From the NCBI GenBank assembly GCA_017746715.1, contig JAGHZQ010000118.1, positions 1 to 64,000 of the forward strand: a stretch of 64,000 nt of DNA, written 5' to 3'. The DNA comes from Cyanobacteria bacterium SBLK. GTDB lineage: Bacteria > Cyanobacteriota > Cyanobacteriia > Cyanobacteriales > Spirulinaceae. Under the pieces are notes generated by a model. It was given only the letters and a program-made list of their open reading frames with translations. It did no database searches and had not been told where the DNA came from. The translations under genes and the position numbers were made by a program. Positions 8,067 to 17,458 of this stretch are shown here, piece by piece (positions within the stretch are counted from its first letter, which is position 1; the number at the start of each line of letters is the position of its first letter).

Positions 8067-8986
8067 GCAACAATTCGTCCATCTGGTAGGGTTGCCCCAC
8101 TTAAATTTGCCCCCGTTAGCTTGACGAACCAGCGATCGCCCGTTCCCACTTTGGCATTCTTTAAATTAGCCCCCCGCAAATCCGCACCGCTCAAATCGGC
8201 ACTAATTAAATTAGCCCCTTCTAAATTGGCATCTTTAAGATTGGCCTGCAATAAATTGGCTCGAAATAAGTTCGCATTCTGCAAATTTGCCCCCTCAAAA
8301 TTGGTTCCGTGTAAAAATCCGTCGCTTAAATTGGCTCCCGTTAAATTAGCCCCTTGTAAATTTCTGCCGGCAAGATCCTTTTCTTTAAAATTAGCCCCTT
8401 GTAAATCGGCTCCCACAAAATCGGAAAAAGTGGGTCTTTTATATCGCTCTCCTAGCGATCGCTCGGTAGAGGGTTGGGAGGTGGCATGACTGCGGAGATC
8501 GCGATCGTTGTGGGGAGGGCGATAGATGCGATCGCTGCGGTACGAACCGTTCTTCTGGTGAGAATTATTGGTTTCGTAGCAAGCATAGCTATTATCGCTG
8601 CGATTGCTGGAGAAATGAGGATAGGGTGAATTCTTTTTGCGAGTATTGTTACCGTTGCGAGATTCCCCGCCATATTCGCGAGTCCTAGAACTCGGGCGAT
8701 CGCTTGCAGTATAGGGTCGATAGCTGCGATAGGGAGAGCGATCTCGCCCGGGAGGAGGGGGAGGTGCAGCACGACGCTTCGGAGAAATCGAGCGCAAATA
8801 ATCTCGCGCCTCATTGATTTCTTTGATTTTCCCTTCTGCTCTCTCCAGCAAAGCGGGATTGTCTTTAGGTTGGCGATCGGGATGCCAAAGAAAAGCCAAG
8901 TTTTTATAGGCCTGGTTGACCTCTTCCCATGAGGCCCCCGGTTGCAATCCCAACACGCGGTAGTGGTAATCCCGATTTTTTTTCAT
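8063..8986 (-). CDS. J-domain protein with C-terminal pentapeptide repeats
   Basis: 307 residues. The N-terminal J domain (about 5-68) has the HPD motif (FLWHPDRQPKDNP) needed to stimulate a DnaK ATPase. Residues about 70-175 form a low-complexity, disordered linker rich in Ser, Arg, Tyr and Asn. The C-terminal third (about 185-300) is a run of pentapeptide repeats of the A(D/N)LXX type (LQGANLTGANL, FRANLLQANLKDANL), which fold as a right-handed beta-helix. There are no G/F or zinc-finger domains, so it is a specialised co-chaperone that probably brings DnaK to a target bound by the helix. No signal peptide is seen. It is convergent with the histidine kinase gene, with a 4-base overlap. Confidence 0.9.
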   Translation of the reverse strand: MKKNRDYHYRVLGLQPGASWEEVNQAYKNLAFLWHPDRQPKDNPALLERAEGKIKEINEARDYLRSISPKRRAAPPPPPGRDRSPYRSYRPYTASDRPSSRTREYGGESRNGNNTRKKNSPYPHFSSNRSDNSYACYETNNSHQKNGSYRSDRIYRPPHNDRDLRSHATSQPSTERSLGERYKRPTFSDFVGADLQGANFKEKDLAGRNLQGANLTGANLSDGFLHGTNFEGANLQNANLFRANLLQANLKDANLEGANLISADLSGADLRGANLKNAKVGTGDRWFVKLTGANLSGATLPDGRIVA

Positions 8987-9226
8987 AAGCGACTCTTATA
9001 GGGGATTGGTCTCCCAGCTTATCAAAATTGGCGGTTGACTGGGAGAATTCTAATAAATTCCTTAGAAAGCAATCCCGACTCCGACAATCTTCTGTCAAAA
9101 TCTCCCTAGAGAGAGAGGAAAACGCTGGCAAGATCGTGCAAAACCATCGCAATATCATAAGATTCTCCCATATTAACGAAGCGATCGCGTAAAATTGATG
9201 GCAGATTTTCGCAATCGTACAATTTT

Positions 9227-10213
9227 ATGAGTATCAACCCCGAGCCCCAAGACTCATTCTTGAATGCCAATACCAACGGCGATTTAACCTCTAGCAACCC
9301 TCGCGAAGAACTTTCGGGGTCTTTGGTTGTTTCTCAACAGGATAAAAAAGTGCTCGCGGGATTAACGGCAGATGCTTACGAGCATCCTTTCGATCGCAAA
9401 GCCCTCGAATCATTGCAGAAAATGCCCGGTATGTCCTTGCTCTTCAAGAAGATTAATGAATACGGCATCGATCGCCAACTGAGATTACAACATGCGGGCA
9501 GCTATTTACGCGTGACCTCCCGCAGTTTCCCCGACTTTTATCAAACCCTCACCAAGGCGTGTCAAATTCTGGAAATATCGCCAATTCCGGATGTTTATTT
9601 ATTTCTAGGTTTGCGAAATTCTTACACGATTGGCGTGGAGAAACCCATTCTATGTTTTGGCATGAATGTGCTTGAATCTTTCGATTCTGACGAATTGCTT
9701 TATCTCATCGGTCACGAACTCGCTCATATTAAAAGCCAACATTTACTTTATCATCAAACCGCAACCATTTTACCGACTTTAGGAACGTTATTAAATCGTA
9801 CGACAATGGGAATTAGCGGTTTGGCGACCAGTGGCATTCAATTAGGTTTGTATAATTGGGTCATGATGGCGACTTTAACCGCCGATCGCGCGGGTTTGTT
9901 AACCTGTCAAAATATCAGAGCGGCAATCACTAGTTTAATGCAGTTTTCTGGTGTTTCTAAACATTATATTACTCCCGTATTGGTTGAAGATTTTGTCGAG
10001 CAAGCTCGAGAATTTGAAGAAAGTTTTGGTAATTTTAATGCTTTTTCGAAAATGTTTAGTTTTATGAACGACGAAATGTATCCTTGGGCGGTGATGCGAA
10101 CATCGGAACTTTTAAAATGGTATAAATCGGGAGAATATGAGGCACTTCTGCACGAAACCAGTTTTTCCGATTTGAAACCCACGGAAGAATGGGGATTTCT
10201 CTCTTCGTGGTAA
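9227..10213 (+). CDS. M48 family zinc metallopeptidase
   Basis: 328 residues with the HExxH zinc motif in LIGHELAHIKSQH (His about residue 163) and the distal acidic/Asp helix ATLTADRAGLLTCQN typical of M48 peptidases. The third metal ligand is not assigned here. Weak hydrophobic stretches surround the active site (TILPTLGTLL, IQLGLYNWVMMATL), but there is no clear N-terminal signal or membrane helix, so it is probably a cytoplasmic or peripheral M48 of the short cyanobacterial kind. The start ATG at 9227 follows an A/T-rich leader. The substrate is unknown. A HIP1-containing hairpin directly follows the stop codon. Confidence 0.85.
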   Translation: MSINPEPQDSFLNANTNGDLTSSNPREELSGSLVVSQQDKKVLAGLTADAYEHPFDRKALESLQKMPGMSLLFKKINEYGIDRQLRLQHAGSYLRVTSRSFPDFYQTLTKACQILEISPIPDVYLFLGLRNSYTIGVEKPILCFGMNVLESFDSDELLYLIGHELAHIKSQHLLYHQTATILPTLGTLLNRTTMGISGLATSGIQLGLYNWVMMATLTADRAGLLTCQNIRAAITSLMQFSGVSKHYITPVLVEDFVEQAREFEESFGNFNAFSKMFSFMNDEMYPWAVMRTSELLKWYKSGEYEALLHETSFSDLKPTEEWGFLSSW

Positions 10214-10251
10214 TGCGATCGCGCCTCATGTAAGGTGCGTCCGCGATCGCA
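10214..10251. terminator. Perfect 10-bp hairpin after the M48 gene
   Basis: TGCGATCGCG and its exact complement CGCGATCGCA flank an 18-base loop immediately after the M48 stop codon. Each arm contains a HIP1 octamer. There is no U-run, so this is either a non-canonical terminator or simply two inverted HIP1 sites. Confidence 0.35.
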
Positions 10252-10281
10252 TTTCCCATCGACAGAGATGCGATCGCGAAA

Positions 10282-10950
10282 TCAACCCTTTTTTGAATTG
10301 ATAATTTTGCATTTTGAATTCTTCTTCACTCCCCATGCCCCTAAACTGAAGAGAGCCAATACGCCTAATGTGGCGGTGGGTTCGGGGGTTGTTACGGGAT
10401 CGGGATCGGGGTCGGGAATCGGCCCGACAAAGGGATCGGTATCGGCTTTCCAACCCATGAGACCCTCTAAAGTTACTCCGGTAGTCCATTCAAGAGATAA
10501 TCCTTTAAATACATCTGTTTCTACTTCACCAAAGTAGGTCACAAGATCGGGAGCAAGTGCGTTTCCACCAACAACTCCATCTGAAACCGTGAAATAATGC
10601 CCAGAGTTTTCTCTCGTATCAAAAACTGCATTAATGTCGGTAAAATCAATATCAACTTTAACAATTTCGAAGTCCGATTGATTTTGAAAAGTCCAACTAG
10701 CATAAAAGGTGTCAAAACCTTGCCCGAGTAACACAGAAAAGTTCGCACCAACAGCAACACCACCTGTATCAGAGGATAACACAACCCAAGTTTCCTCAAT
10801 TTTTCCGGTAAAGGTGGTAAAAGTTACCTTAGCACCAACGAGCTCCAACCCCGTCATGAACTCTTCTGCTGGCTCATTCCCGATAGCAGGAGAGCCAATC
10901 GCTAGAGCTAGCAACGCTCCCAGACCCAATCCCGCGAATATCTTGTTCAT
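10282..10950 (-). CDS. PEP-CTERM sorting-domain exported protein, copy 1
   Basis: 222 residues. An N-terminal signal peptide (MNKIFAGLGLGALLALAIGSPAIG) is followed by a beta-rich domain with alternating hydrophobic strands. A Pro-Asp repeat (PDPDPDPVTTPEP) then leads into the C-terminal anchor: the PEP motif, hydrophobic stretch ATLGVLALFSLGAWG, and basic KK tail. Such proteins are processed by an exosortase and released or anchored at the outer surface. The last dozen residues (KNSKCKIINSKKG) differ from the paralogue at 11256. Part of a tandem duplication with a 944-base offset. Promoter-side sequence shared with copy 2 suggests the same regulation. Confidence 0.85.
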   Translation of the reverse strand: MNKIFAGLGLGALLALAIGSPAIGNEPAEEFMTGLELVGAKVTFTTFTGKIEETWVVLSSDTGGVAVGANFSVLLGQGFDTFYASWTFQNQSDFEIVKVDIDFTDINAVFDTRENSGHYFTVSDGVVGGNALAPDLVTYFGEVETDVFKGLSLEWTTGVTLEGLMGWKADTDPFVGPIPDPDPDPVTTPEPTATLGVLALFSLGAWGVKKNSKCKIINSKKG

Positions 10951-11103
10951 CGAACTAATTTAATTTCTTTAAAGAATACAAATAATCGTCAACAATTTGC
11001 ACCCACTCAATCTATACTAGACAGATTACCAAAAAATGTGAAAAATCCGTGAACTTTCTGTAAAGTAATGAGATAAAATTGGAAAAATCTTTGCCAAACA
11101 ACA

Positions 11104-11199
11104 ATGAAGAACTTCCGTTCGTCAATACAAAAAATTTTATTATTGCTTTTAGGATTATGTTTATATTCTCCTTTAGCCCAAGCCTTTCATATTCAATAA
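11104..11199 (+). pseudogene. Orphan 5' end of the FHA-CHAT gene
   Basis: A 31-codon open frame whose first 27 codons, MKNFRSSIQKILLLLLGLCL then YSPLAQA, repeat the signal peptide of the 12048 gene with a single amino acid change (Phe4 for Ser4) and many silent changes. It then diverges to FHIQ and a stop. The upstream leader is also duplicated. It is the broken right edge of the first copy of the tandem duplication. It could still be expressed as a free signal peptide but has no evident function. Confidence 0.85.
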
Positions 11200-11255
11200 G
11201 GAGTAAGGTGTGTAATAAAATGTAACGCACTCCCCCATACTCAATATTTGGTGTG

Positions 11256-11894
11256 TTACTGTTTCTTTTTCACTCCCCATGTCCCTAAACTAAAGAGAGC
11301 CAATACGCCTAATGTGGCAGTGGGTTCGGGGGTTGTTACGGGATCGGGATCGGGATCGGGGATCGACCCGAAAAAGGGATCGGTATCGGCTCGCCAAGAC
11401 ATAAAACCATTTAAAGTGTCTCCCGTTGTCCACTCGAGAGATACTCCTTTAAACAGATCGGATGTTACTTCACCAAAGTAGGTCACACGATCGGGGGCGA
11501 GTTTATTCCCTCCACCGTTGCCCTCTGAAACATCAAAATATCTTCCTACTCCATCTCTCGTATCAAAAACTGCGTTAATGTTGGTAAAATCAATATCAAC
11601 CTTGGTAATTTCGGTACTCGATACATTCGTAAAGTTCCAAACTCCATTAAAGGTGTCAAACCCTTGCGCGATAGATAAAGAAAAGTTGCCTTCAACAAGC
11701 GCCCCCCCCGCTAGAGGTTCTAACACGACCCAAATTTCCTCAATGTGTCCGGCAAGGGTAGTAAATGTTACTTTTGCACCAGCAAGATCTGCACCCGTCA
11801 TGAATTCTTCTGCTGGCTCATTCCCGATAGCAGGAGAGCCGATCGCTAGAGCTAGCAATGCTCCCAGCCTCAATCTTGCGAATATCTTATTCAT
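11256..11894 (-). CDS. PEP-CTERM sorting-domain exported protein, copy 2
   Basis: 212 residues from the ATG at 11894, exactly 944 bases from the start of copy 1; a TTG codon directly upstream is also in frame. The signal peptide, beta-rich domain, PDPDPDP spacer and TPEPTATLGVLALFSLGTWGVKKKQ-type anchor all match copy 1, while the mature domains have diverged at many positions, so both copies have been maintained under selection. It is divergent from the FHA-CHAT gene, and the two share an intergenic region of about 150 bases that may hold both promoters. Its surface or secreted role is inferred from the anchor. Confidence 0.85.
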   Translation of the reverse strand: MNKIFARLRLGALLALAIGSPAIGNEPAEEFMTGADLAGAKVTFTTLAGHIEEIWVVLEPLAGGALVEGNFSLSIAQGFDTFNGVWNFTNVSSTEITKVDIDFTNINAVFDTRDGVGRYFDVSEGNGGGNKLAPDRVTYFGEVTSDLFKGVSLEWTTGDTLNGFMSWRADTDPFFGSIPDPDPDPVTTPEPTATLGVLALFSLGTWGVKKKQ

Positions 11895-12047
11895 CAAACT
11901 AATTTAATTTCTTTAAGGAATACAAAAAACATCAACAATTTGCACCTAACTCATTCTATACTGAACAAATCACCAAAAAATGTAAAAGCTCCGTGAACTT
12001 TCTGTAAAGTAACGAGATAAAATTGGAAAAATCTTTGCCAAACAACA

Positions 12048-15000
12048 ATGAAGAACTCCCGTTCGTCAATACAAAAAATTTTATTGTTGCTCTTGGGATT
12101 GTGCTTGTATTCTCCCTTAGCTCAAGCCTCTCCCATCCAAGCCAATGACAATACAATTGTCAGTAAGAACGGCAACCTTTTTAATATCTCTGGCGGAGAT
12201 TTTTCTGGAGATGGGAGCAATCTCTTTCACAGTTTCCAAGAATTCGGACTCGATGCGGGACAAATTGCCAATTTTCTCTCTTCTCCCAACATCCAGAATA
12301 TTTTAGGACGAGTGACGGGGGGAAATCCTTCTCTCATTAATGGCTTAATCCAAGTGATAGGAGGCACATCCAACTTATTTTTGATGAATCCGGCGGGTAT
12401 AATTTTCGGTGAAAATGCCAGCCTAAATATACTCGGAGACTTTACCGCAACGACAGCCACGGGAATAGGATTCGGAAATGATTGGTTTAATGCGTTTGGC
12501 AAGAATCACTATCAAAATTTAATTGGAAATCCGAATCAGTTTGCTTTCGATTTGATGCAACACGGTGAAATTATCAATCATGGAAATCTAGCCGTTAGAA
12601 CGGGTCAATCGTTAACATTTCTAGGGGGAAGCATTATCAATAATGGTACGCTTTCTGCACCGGATGGACAAATTTCTGTCACCTCAATACCGGGAGAAAA
12701 TTTGGTTCGGATTTCCTATGAAAACTCCCTGTTAAGTTTAGAAATTATTCCTCCTCGCGATAGAGAACTACGCCTCGTCGATTTGCCGAGATTGCTTACA
12801 GGAAGTGAGGGGACGACAACCATAAGCGGAACGCTTTCAACCGAAGGAGATCGAGGAGGAGAAATCAATATTCTCGGCGATCGCATCGATCTATTGAACG
12901 CAACAATAAATGCTTCGGGACAATTAGGAGGAGGCAATATTTTCATCGGTGGAGACTATCAAGGGGGAGAGAGACTATACACCGCTAGTTACACGACAAT
13001 TGATGCAAACTCAAGCATTTATGCAGATGCGATCGCGTCAGGAGATGGAGGAAGAGCGATCGTTTGGGCGGATAACTTCACCGAATTTTACGGAGAAATT
13101 ACAGTAAAAGGTGGAACAATTGCGGGTGATGGTGGATTTACTGAAGTTTCAGGAAAACAAGAACTGCTCTTTAATGGCTGGGTTGATGCCAGTGCTACTG
13201 ATGGTTTAGCTGGCACTTTACTTCTAGATCCTAAAGACATAATAATCGGTAGTATTACGAACTTTGCAGGGATTACGGGAGATACTTATGATGCAGCTAA
13301 TACAGACAATCAATTTTCATCTTTTTTGAGTCTTCAGACAAGTCACATAGACCTCCAAGCAGATCGCCACATCGTCGTTAATACTAGCAGTCCCCTCGAC
13401 CTCACCAATGCTGCCTCTGTCACCTTCACCGCCGACTATGACAGCGATGGTATCGGCGGTTTTTTTGCCACCAACGATATCCTAATCAATGGTATTCTTA
13501 CTATATCAGCCACCAAAATCGAAACTCAAGCCCTCACCAGTAACAGCAGCATAAAACTCACTGCCACCAACGGCAACATCGAAACCCAAAACCTCACCAC
13601 CCAAGGCAGTAGTATCTCCCTCATTGGTAATGGCAACTTTAAACCACAAGAAATTATCACCCACGGCGGAAATGTCAGCATTCAACTTGCCGGCGACCTC
13701 CTCAGCAACCATAACATCGACACTACTCGCGGGGGAACCAATGCGGGAGATATCTTCATCGATAGCGGCGGCGATATCCAAGCTAACGCCCTCCGTACTT
13801 CTGCCCACGATCTCGGACAAAATGGCGGCTCTATCTGGATCGATTCTGGTAACGATATCTCCCTTAACTTCATCGAGACCTATGCCAGCAACACCGCCGG
13901 AAGCGTCGCCATCGTCGCCGATCGCAACATCGACATTACCGGCTATTCCAACCTTACCGGCGGACTCCAAGGCGGCAATCTTACAATCCGCTCATTTTCT
14001 GGCAACATCGGACAGCAAAACGCCAACGTCAGTACTGGGAGCGTCGGAGTCAACAACGGTGGCAATATCTCTCTTTCCGCCGACAATGGCAACGTCGCCA
14101 CTGGAAACCTCATCGCCAGTTCCGCCAATGGTAGAGGAGGCAATCTACGCTTAGAAGCCCGCGACATCCTCACCGGAGAAATAACCAGCACCGGACTCCA
14201 AGGCGGCGGGAGCATCCTCCTCAATGCCAGCGATCGCAACATCCTCACCAACAGTATCCAAGGCAGCGAGATATCCCTCACCTCCCCCAACGCGATCGCT
14301 ATTAACGGCATCGTCACCGGAGAAAATAACCTAACCTTTGACACTGGAATCCTCACTATTACTGGTATAGATCCCAACGGTAACAGCATTCTCACCTACC
14401 CCGGTGCCAAAATTTCTATCACCTCCGGTACTGACTTCACCATCGGCCAACTGTCCCCCAATATTGGCGGCACCGCCGGCGCGATCGGCTGGATTTCGGG
14501 CGGTGTATTAAGTGCCGGTAACTTTAATAGAGACACCGTTCTCGGTAACTTCTCCATCGCCATCCGCAACCCTTCCCCCACTTTCATCTCATTGCCTCCT
14601 CCCGCTCCCATTTTCGTCACCCCTCAACCCGCCACAGTTCCCCAACAAATCGCCCGTGCCCTAGAAACAACCCTGACAACCACTACCAACCCCGATACGA
14701 TTATCTACGACTTCGGCCAATTCTCCCTCACCCTTCCCCTTCCCCTCCCCCAAAGCACCTCAACCGACGCGATCGCCCAAATCGAAGCCACCGAAAACCG
14801 CTTCACCCAGATTTACCTTGAAACCTTCCCCGAAATCGAAGCCCAGAAACCCCTGAAATTTAGAGAAATTCGGCGATCGCTCGCGCAAATCTTCGCCCAA
14901 ACCGGACAAAATGCCGCTATTTTATACGCTTGGTGGGACGCGAGGGGATTGCGATTGGGATTGGTGAGGCGCGATCGCCCACCCGTGGTAAAACTTGTAA

Positions 15001-15824
15001 AAACGAATCGCCAAAAAGTAGAAATCGCTCTCGATGCCTTCGACAGTAGCATCAACGACATCACCGCCTTTGATAGCCAAGAACTCTCCCAAATCTTGAT
15101 TGCTCCCATTGCTGAAGAATTGCAGGGAATCGACACCCTCTTAACCAGTTTCGACGAAGGCCTGCGTAATATCGCGATCGCCGCCCTAGTAGATGGCGAG
15201 ACATTCCTCCTCGAAAAATACAACCTTACCACAATTCCATCCCTTGCCTTGATGAAGGTTTCGAGTCATATTAAACATGAGAAAATATTGGCAATGGGGG
15301 TGTCGGAATTCGGGTACGACACTTTACAATTCGTACCTCTAGAATTAGAAAAGATTGCCCAATATCGAGAAGGCAATTTTTTTTTAGACAAAGAAGTCAC
15401 CCCAGAAAAAATTAAAGAGTATCCCGCCCCGATTGTCCATTTAGCCACCCACGCCTCTCCACAAGTCATCGTGTTTGGCGATCGCATCGTGACCCTAGCC
15501 CAATTCAGAGAATTAACCCAAGATCGCTCAATCAAACTATTAGTCTTGAGCGGGTGCGAAACCGGACGAGATATCCCTCAGAACCGTTTAGAAATGGGAT
15601 TTGCCGGACTTGCCGCCCGCTCGAATACCGATAGCGTCCTTGCTTCTCGCTGGCGCGTCAACGACGGGGCAACGGCTATATTTATGGGTGTTTTTTATCA
15701 GTATTTGGAGGAGCATCCCAAATCAGAGGCATTAAGATTGGCCCAATTGGATTACAAAGATAAGTACCCTCACTACTCCCATCCTCGCTACTGGGCTGCA
15801 TTCGGACTCGTCGGGTCTCCCTGA
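12048..15824 (+). CDS. Secreted FHA-type TpsA protein fused to a CHAT protease domain
   Basis: 1258 residues. Signal peptide (1-27, ending YSPLAQA), then the haemagglutinin/TPS secretion domain (about 30-160, with IQVIGGTSNLFLMNPAGIIF), which is the signal for two-partner secretion. A long beta-helical region (160-850) is rich in Gly, Asn, Ser and Thr repeats. A Pro-rich hinge lies near 845-870. The C-terminal CHAT (caspase HetF-associated) domain spans about 930-1258, with catalytic His in IVHLATHAS (about 1134) and Cys in LVLSGCETGRD (about 1169), so the protease dyad is intact. FHA and CHAT domains are more often in separate genes. Here the protease should be exported with the adhesin. No TpsB pore gene is present in the window. 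The 5' end is duplicated at 11104. Confidence 0.9.
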   Translation: MKNSRSSIQKILLLLLGLCLYSPLAQASPIQANDNTIVSKNGNLFNISGGDFSGDGSNLFHSFQEFGLDAGQIANFLSSPNIQNILGRVTGGNPSLINGLIQVIGGTSNLFLMNPAGIIFGENASLNILGDFTATTATGIGFGNDWFNAFGKNHYQNLIGNPNQFAFDLMQHGEIINHGNLAVRTGQSLTFLGGSIINNGTLSAPDGQISVTSIPGENLVRISYENSLLSLEIIPPRDRELRLVDLPRLLTGSEGTTTISGTLSTEGDRGGEINILGDRIDLLNATINASGQLGGGNIFIGGDYQGGERLYTASYTTIDANSSIYADAIASGDGGRAIVWADNFTEFYGEITVKGGTIAGDGGFTEVSGKQELLFNGWVDASATDGLAGTLLLDPKDIIIGSITNFAGITGDTYDAANTDNQFSSFLSLQTSHIDLQADRHIVVNTSSPLDLTNAASVTFTADYDSDGIGGFFATNDILINGILTISATKIETQALTSNSSIKLTATNGNIETQNLTTQGSSISLIGNGNFKPQEIITHGGNVSIQLAGDLLSNHNIDTTRGGTNAGDIFIDSGGDIQANALRTSAHDLGQNGGSIWIDSGNDISLNFIETYASNTAGSVAIVADRNIDITGYSNLTGGLQGGNLTIRSFSGNIGQQNANVSTGSVGVNNGGNISLSADNGNVATGNLIASSANGRGGNLRLEARDILTGEITSTGLQGGGSILLNASDRNILTNSIQGSEISLTSPNAIAINGIVTGENNLTFDTGILTITGIDPNGNSILTYPGAKISITSGTDFTIGQLSPNIGGTAGAIGWISGGVLSAGNFNRDTVLGNFSIAIRNPSPTFISLPPPAPIFVTPQPATVPQQIARALETTLTTTTNPDTIIYDFGQFSLTLPLPLPQSTSTDAIAQIEATENRFTQIYLETFPEIEAQKPLKFREIRRSLAQIFAQTGQNAAILYAWWDARGLRLGLVRRDRPPVVKLVKTNRQKVEIALDAFDSSINDITAFDSQELSQILIAPIAEELQGIDTLLTSFDEGLRNIAIAALVDGETFLLEKYNLTTIPSLALMKVSSHIKHEKILAMGVSEFGYDTLQFVPLELEKIAQYREGNFFLDKEVTPEKIKEYPAPIVHLATHASPQVIVFGDRIVTLAQFRELTQDRSIKLLVLSGCETGRDIPQNRLEMGFAGLAARSNTDSVLASRWRVNDGATAIFMGVFYQYLEEHPKSEALRLAQLDYKDKYPHYSHPRYWAAFGLVGSP

Positions 15825-16047
15825 TTGTCTGGATTGCCCTAATTTCCGAGGTTGCTTTTTGGATGAGGGAAGTGAAAAAGCAAACTCGAGCGGCATCGAC
15901 AATTTCTTCAAAAGGAGGGCGATCGCCAAAACACAACATAACCTCTGGATTGCATTTCACTTGCGCTTTGAGTTTATTGGCGATCGCTGGCATTCCCGAG
16001 AGCAGAACGGGCATCGTGCAAACAATCAGCTTTAATCTCTTTGACAT
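15682..16047 (-). CDS. Small exported Cys-containing protein, function unknown
   Basis: 121 residues, no family recognised. The start at 16047 is convincing: a strong Shine-Dalgarno (GGAAAGGAGGAGG) lies about 7 bases upstream, and the N-terminus reads as a signal peptide (MSKRLKLIVCTMPVLLSG, cleavage after AIA). The mature part has several Cys residues (KCNPEVMLCFGDRPPF, AARVCFFT). The last 47 codons overlap the 3' end of the FHA-CHAT gene in antisense and have little protein character, so the true product may have been shorter before a frameshift. Convergent with the CHAT gene. Confidence 0.5.
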   Translation of the reverse strand: MSKRLKLIVCTMPVLLSGMPAIANKLKAQVKCNPEVMLCFGDRPPFEEIVDAARVCFFTSLIQKATSEIRAIQTIRETRRVRMQPSSEDGSSEGTYLCNPIGPILMPLIWDAPPNTDKKHP

Positions 16048-16204
16048 CGCTTATCCTCCTCCTTTCCAAGAGAGATAAGAGGGGGATTTAAGGACAGGAT
16101 ATAGCTTCCCCCTTACAAAAGGAGACGGGAGGGGGATAAACAACGATCGCTTTTCGAGTATTTTTGCAAAAATGAGATGCACCCAGACTCTAGCAAGAAT
16201 TTTT

Positions 16205-17458
16205 CTACTGTTTGATGGGTAATAATACCTTAAAAATAGAACCTTTATCGACTTGGCTGACAACAGAAATCGACCCCCCACAGCGCAAGAGGAGTTGTCG
16301 GATTAGGGTTAACCCCAGTCCTGCACCAATCGTTCCATTATCGGCAGCAATCCGGCCTTGATAAAATCCTTCAAAAATCTGGGACAATTCACGAGGAGGA
16401 ATGCCAATCCCCGTATCTTTAAAAGCCAAGCAAACAAATTCATTCTGTCGCGAGGCAATAACAGAAACTTTTCCCCCAACCCGAGTAAATTGCAAGCTAT
16501 TATTGAGCAAACCGATGATAATTTGTTGCAACCAGTTCGGAGGACAAGAAACGGCAGGCAAACCGAGTGGAATGGTATATCCCAATTGAATTCCTTTTTC
16601 CATGGCCAAGGGTTGATAGGTACTGACAATACCGGGAACAAAATTTTCTAATTGGATGGGAGAAAAAGTTTTGGGGCGATCTAATTCGAGGAGCAATCCC
16701 ATCCCGCTAACTAAAGAGCCTTGACGTTCGTATTCTTGTTTGAGAAGTTGCAAATAACGTTGCTGGCGATCGCGATCGAGTTGCGAAGATTCCAGCAAAC
16801 TCAATGCAGTTTTGATATGGGTAAGGGTAATTTTAATTTCTTCAATGCCTCGGGGAAATAATTGCTTGGTAAAAATTTCCTTGAGAGATTCGGCATCGCG
16901 AGTCGTGCGAGAAATTTCATCGCGATATTGCATTTGCTTTCGGCAAACTCGGGCGATTAATGCGGGATCGCTTTCGGAAGTACAGGAAAATGTTTCATTT
17001 TGCAAGAGTTCTGAGGGCATGCGATCGGCAATAGAGATTCGGACTTGGATGGCTTGTAAAATCTTCTCAACCATTTTGCTCTCAAAGCCGCAGGAGAGAG
17101 AAAACCGTTCGGCACTTTCCCATCGCGCCACCAGAAAGCCGCTAATTTCCCGAGATTGGACGACTAAAAATGCTTCTCGAGGGTGAATGGGCAAACTTAA
17201 CGAAATCGTTCCCTCGACTTCTTCGCTGCCATTATTACAGTAATATATTCTGCCACGATCGGCGTAATTTGCGATCGCACCCCGCCATCCTTGCAAGGAA
17301 GCCGGATGAACCCAGAGTCTCCCTCGAATTCCCTTGGCTAATAAAACATCAATCCATGCTCTCGCGATCGCCTCGAGAGTTGCCGTACTGGCTGGAAAGG
17401 GGGTAGGGGCATCCCCTTCAACGAGGTCATAGAGAGAAAAAGAAACAGGGAAAGACAT
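16205..17458 (-). CDS. DICT-domain sensor histidine kinase
   Basis: 417 residues from the ATG at 17458. A TTG at 17506 would add 16 residues but no ribosome site favours it. The N-terminal 150 residues resemble the DICT sensory domain (SLYDLVEGD, GRIYYCNNGSEEVEGTISLSLP). A helical DHp-like region follows (about 190-260), with an atypical H-box (TLTHIKTAL) instead of the usual HExRTP. The ATPase domain has N (LLNNSLQFTRVGG), G1 (DTGIGIPPRE) and G2 (GAGLGLTLIRQL) boxes. No membrane segment, so a cytoplasmic light/redox-type sensor kinase is likely. No partner response regulator is adjacent. Confidence 0.8.
   Translation of the reverse strand: MSFPVSFSLYDLVEGDAPTPFPASTATLEAIARAWIDVLLAKGIRGRLWVHPASLQGWRGAIANYADRGRIYYCNNGSEEVEGTISLSLPIHPREAFLVVQSREISGFLVARWESAERFSLSCGFESKMVEKILQAIQVRISIADRMPSELLQNETFSCTSESDPALIARVCRKQMQYRDEISRTTRDAESLKEIFTKQLFPRGIEEIKITLTHIKTALSLLESSQLDRDRQQRYLQLLKQEYERQGSLVSGMGLLLELDRPKTFSPIQLENFVPGIVSTYQPLAMEKGIQLGYTIPLGLPAVSCPPNWLQQIIIGLLNNSLQFTRVGGKVSVIASRQNEFVCLAFKDTGIGIPPRELSQIFEGFYQGRIAADNGTIGAGLGLTLIRQLLLRCGGSISVVSQVDKGSIFKVLLPIKQ

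Noticed and set aside
13506..14395. Long antisense open frames inside the FHA-CHAT gene
   Set aside because: They mirror the Gly/Asn/Thr-rich repeats of the sense strand, have no ribosome sites and have unnatural low-complexity composition.
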